Part shown: positions 33,810-34,490 of the stretch, in pieces
Layout: the number at the start of each line of letters is the position of its first letter
How positions within the stretch are numbered: position 1 is the first letter of the stretch
Assembly: GCA_037388705.1 (NCBI GenBank)
Contig: JARRJY010000035.1
Location: 1 to 34,490 of the forward strand
Length of the DNA stretch: 34,490 bases
Reading direction: 5' to 3'
From: JARRJY01 sp037388705
GTDB taxonomy: Bacteria; Pseudomonadota; Gammaproteobacteria; UBA6429; Thiohalophilaceae
Notes under the pieces: model-generated
What the model saw: the letters and a program-made list of their open reading frames with translations, nothing else
Databases searched by the model: none
What the model was told of the DNA's origin: nothing
Translations under genes and position numbers: made by a program

Positions 33810-34490
33810 TTATATATTATCGTTAGCAACGGAGAAGACACCATAACGTTCTTTATCCTGGATCACCTCATCAACGACCTTTTCATCGATAATTTCCTGG
33901 CCTGATGAGTAGCCATATACCAGCACAAGATCGCACAGGACGTTAATGACCCTGGGGATGCCTTTACTCGCCTCTGCAATCCGCTGATATGCCCCCTCCG
34001 TGAAGATTTCCTTGGTGCGCCCAGCTTTTTTTAGCCTGTGCTGGATATAATTCTTCACATCGACAATCTCCAGGGGAGTCAGGAAAAACTCAACAGAAAC
34101 ACGCTGGTTAAATTGCTGAAGTTCTGGCCTCAAAAGCATTTTTTTAAGCTGGGGCTGACCAACAAGAATCATCTGTAATAACTGGTGCTTATCATGATTG
34201 ATATTTGACAGCATTCGTAGTGATTCCAGTGCCTCTATCGAGAGATTCTGTGCTTCATCGACGATTAAAACCGTTTTTATATTTTCTGTATAGTTTTTAA
34301 CCAGGTATTTCTGTAACTGTTGATGCATGGCAACTTCTGACAAACCCTCAAATGGCAAATCAAATGTCAGCATAATCCATTGCATCAACTCGGCCATATT
34401 TTGAGGAGTGTTATAGAGGTAACCAACAATGACGTCATCGTGATAATTATTGATCAGGTGATGAACCAACGTGGTTTTACCACAACCAAT
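33810..34490 (-). CDS. AAA ATPase of the ExeA / exosortase-locus (XrtA-associated) type, N-terminus beyond window
   Basis: Its frame runs to the last base of the window and shows IGCGKTTLV there, the Walker A site, so about 40 or more N-terminal residues are off the edge. The Walker B is VLIVDEAQNLS, followed by ALESLRMLSNIN, ILVGQPQLKKML and QRVSVEFFLTPL, then a C-terminal domain with GIPRVINVLCDLVL. This is the ExeA/GspA and TniB-like family; closeness to the secretion ATPases of exosortase (PEP-CTERM) loci is suggested by the sequence NINHDKHQLLQMILVGQP and a tail ending near ERYGVF. The genes further right would decide. Confidence 0.85.
   Translation of the reverse strand: MGCGKTTLVHHLINNYHDDVIVGYLYNTPQNMAELMQWIMLTFDLPFEGLSEVAMHQQLQKYLVKNYTENIKTVLIVDEAQNLSIEALESLRMLSNINHDKHQLLQMILVGQPQLKKMLLRPELQQFNQRVSVEFFLTPLEIVDVKNYIQHRLKKAGRTKEIFTEGAYQRIAEASKGIPRVINVLCDLVLVYGYSSGQEIIDEKVVDEVIQDKERYGVFSVANDNI

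Noticed and set aside
1..34490. CRISPR arrays, tRNA or rRNA genes, insertion sequences or phage genes
   Set aside because: No direct repeats with regular spacing, no transposase or integrase reading frame and no recognisable RNA gene were found on either strand.

Overview
The window reads as ordinary chromosome from a gammaproteobacterium of moderate to low GC; the exact lineage cannot be fixed from the sequence alone. The strongest evidence is a long minus-strand block in the gammaproteobacterial order yceD, rpmF, plsX, fabH, fabD, fabG, acpP, fabF, pabB, pabC, mltG, tmk, holB, pilZ, tatD (21253 down to 8867). To its right lie maf/yceF, an S49 peptidase, a HAD phosphatase, rluC and, divergently, rne, which is also the neighbourhood seen in E. 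coli. I found no tRNA, rRNA, CRISPR array, insertion sequence or phage gene.

Region by region. 2-658 is the 3' part of a class V PLP-dependent aminotransferase cut by the window edge. 739-8205 is a four-gene plus-strand beta-oxidation operon (acyl-CoA dehydrogenase, thiolase, enoyl-CoA hydratase/hydroxyacyl-CoA dehydrogenase, acyl-CoA synthetase), followed by a small putative lipoprotein. 8867-21253 is the minus-strand block making fatty acid precursors, phospholipid precursor, 4-aminobenzoate, septal or lateral wall cleavage enzyme, dTMP kinase, a clamp-loader subunit and a pilus-assembly protein. 21428-24683 is a plus-strand pair for two-subunit pyruvate carboxylase. 24740-28003 holds maf (+) and the minus-strand sppA-like, HAD and rluC genes. 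28398-30750 is RNase E. 30822-34490 holds a low-molecular-weight phosphatase, a response regulator and a histidine kinase that converge without a gap, and a truncated ExeA/exosortase-type ATPase.

Functionally the window places degradation (fad) and synthesis (fab, plsX) of fatty acids on either side of a few replication and envelope genes. The two-subunit pyruvate carboxylase would supply oxaloacetate.

The most unusual thing is rne. Its first 21 codons join directly to the family's later sequence with about 74 nt missing, which shifts the frame. Farther on, just after the zinc-link region, three TAA codons (29605, 29608, 29620) stand exactly where the family has glutamates, in an otherwise ungapped alignment. 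RNase E is generally essential in this class, so either the assembly is wrong here or something odd has happened. The 394-base rne leader contains a nested stem-loop that looks like the autoregulatory 5' UTR known from E. coli. Two short N runs (6047-6077 and 12747-12770) show that this assembly has local defects. I see no convincing novel defence or mobile system in this window.
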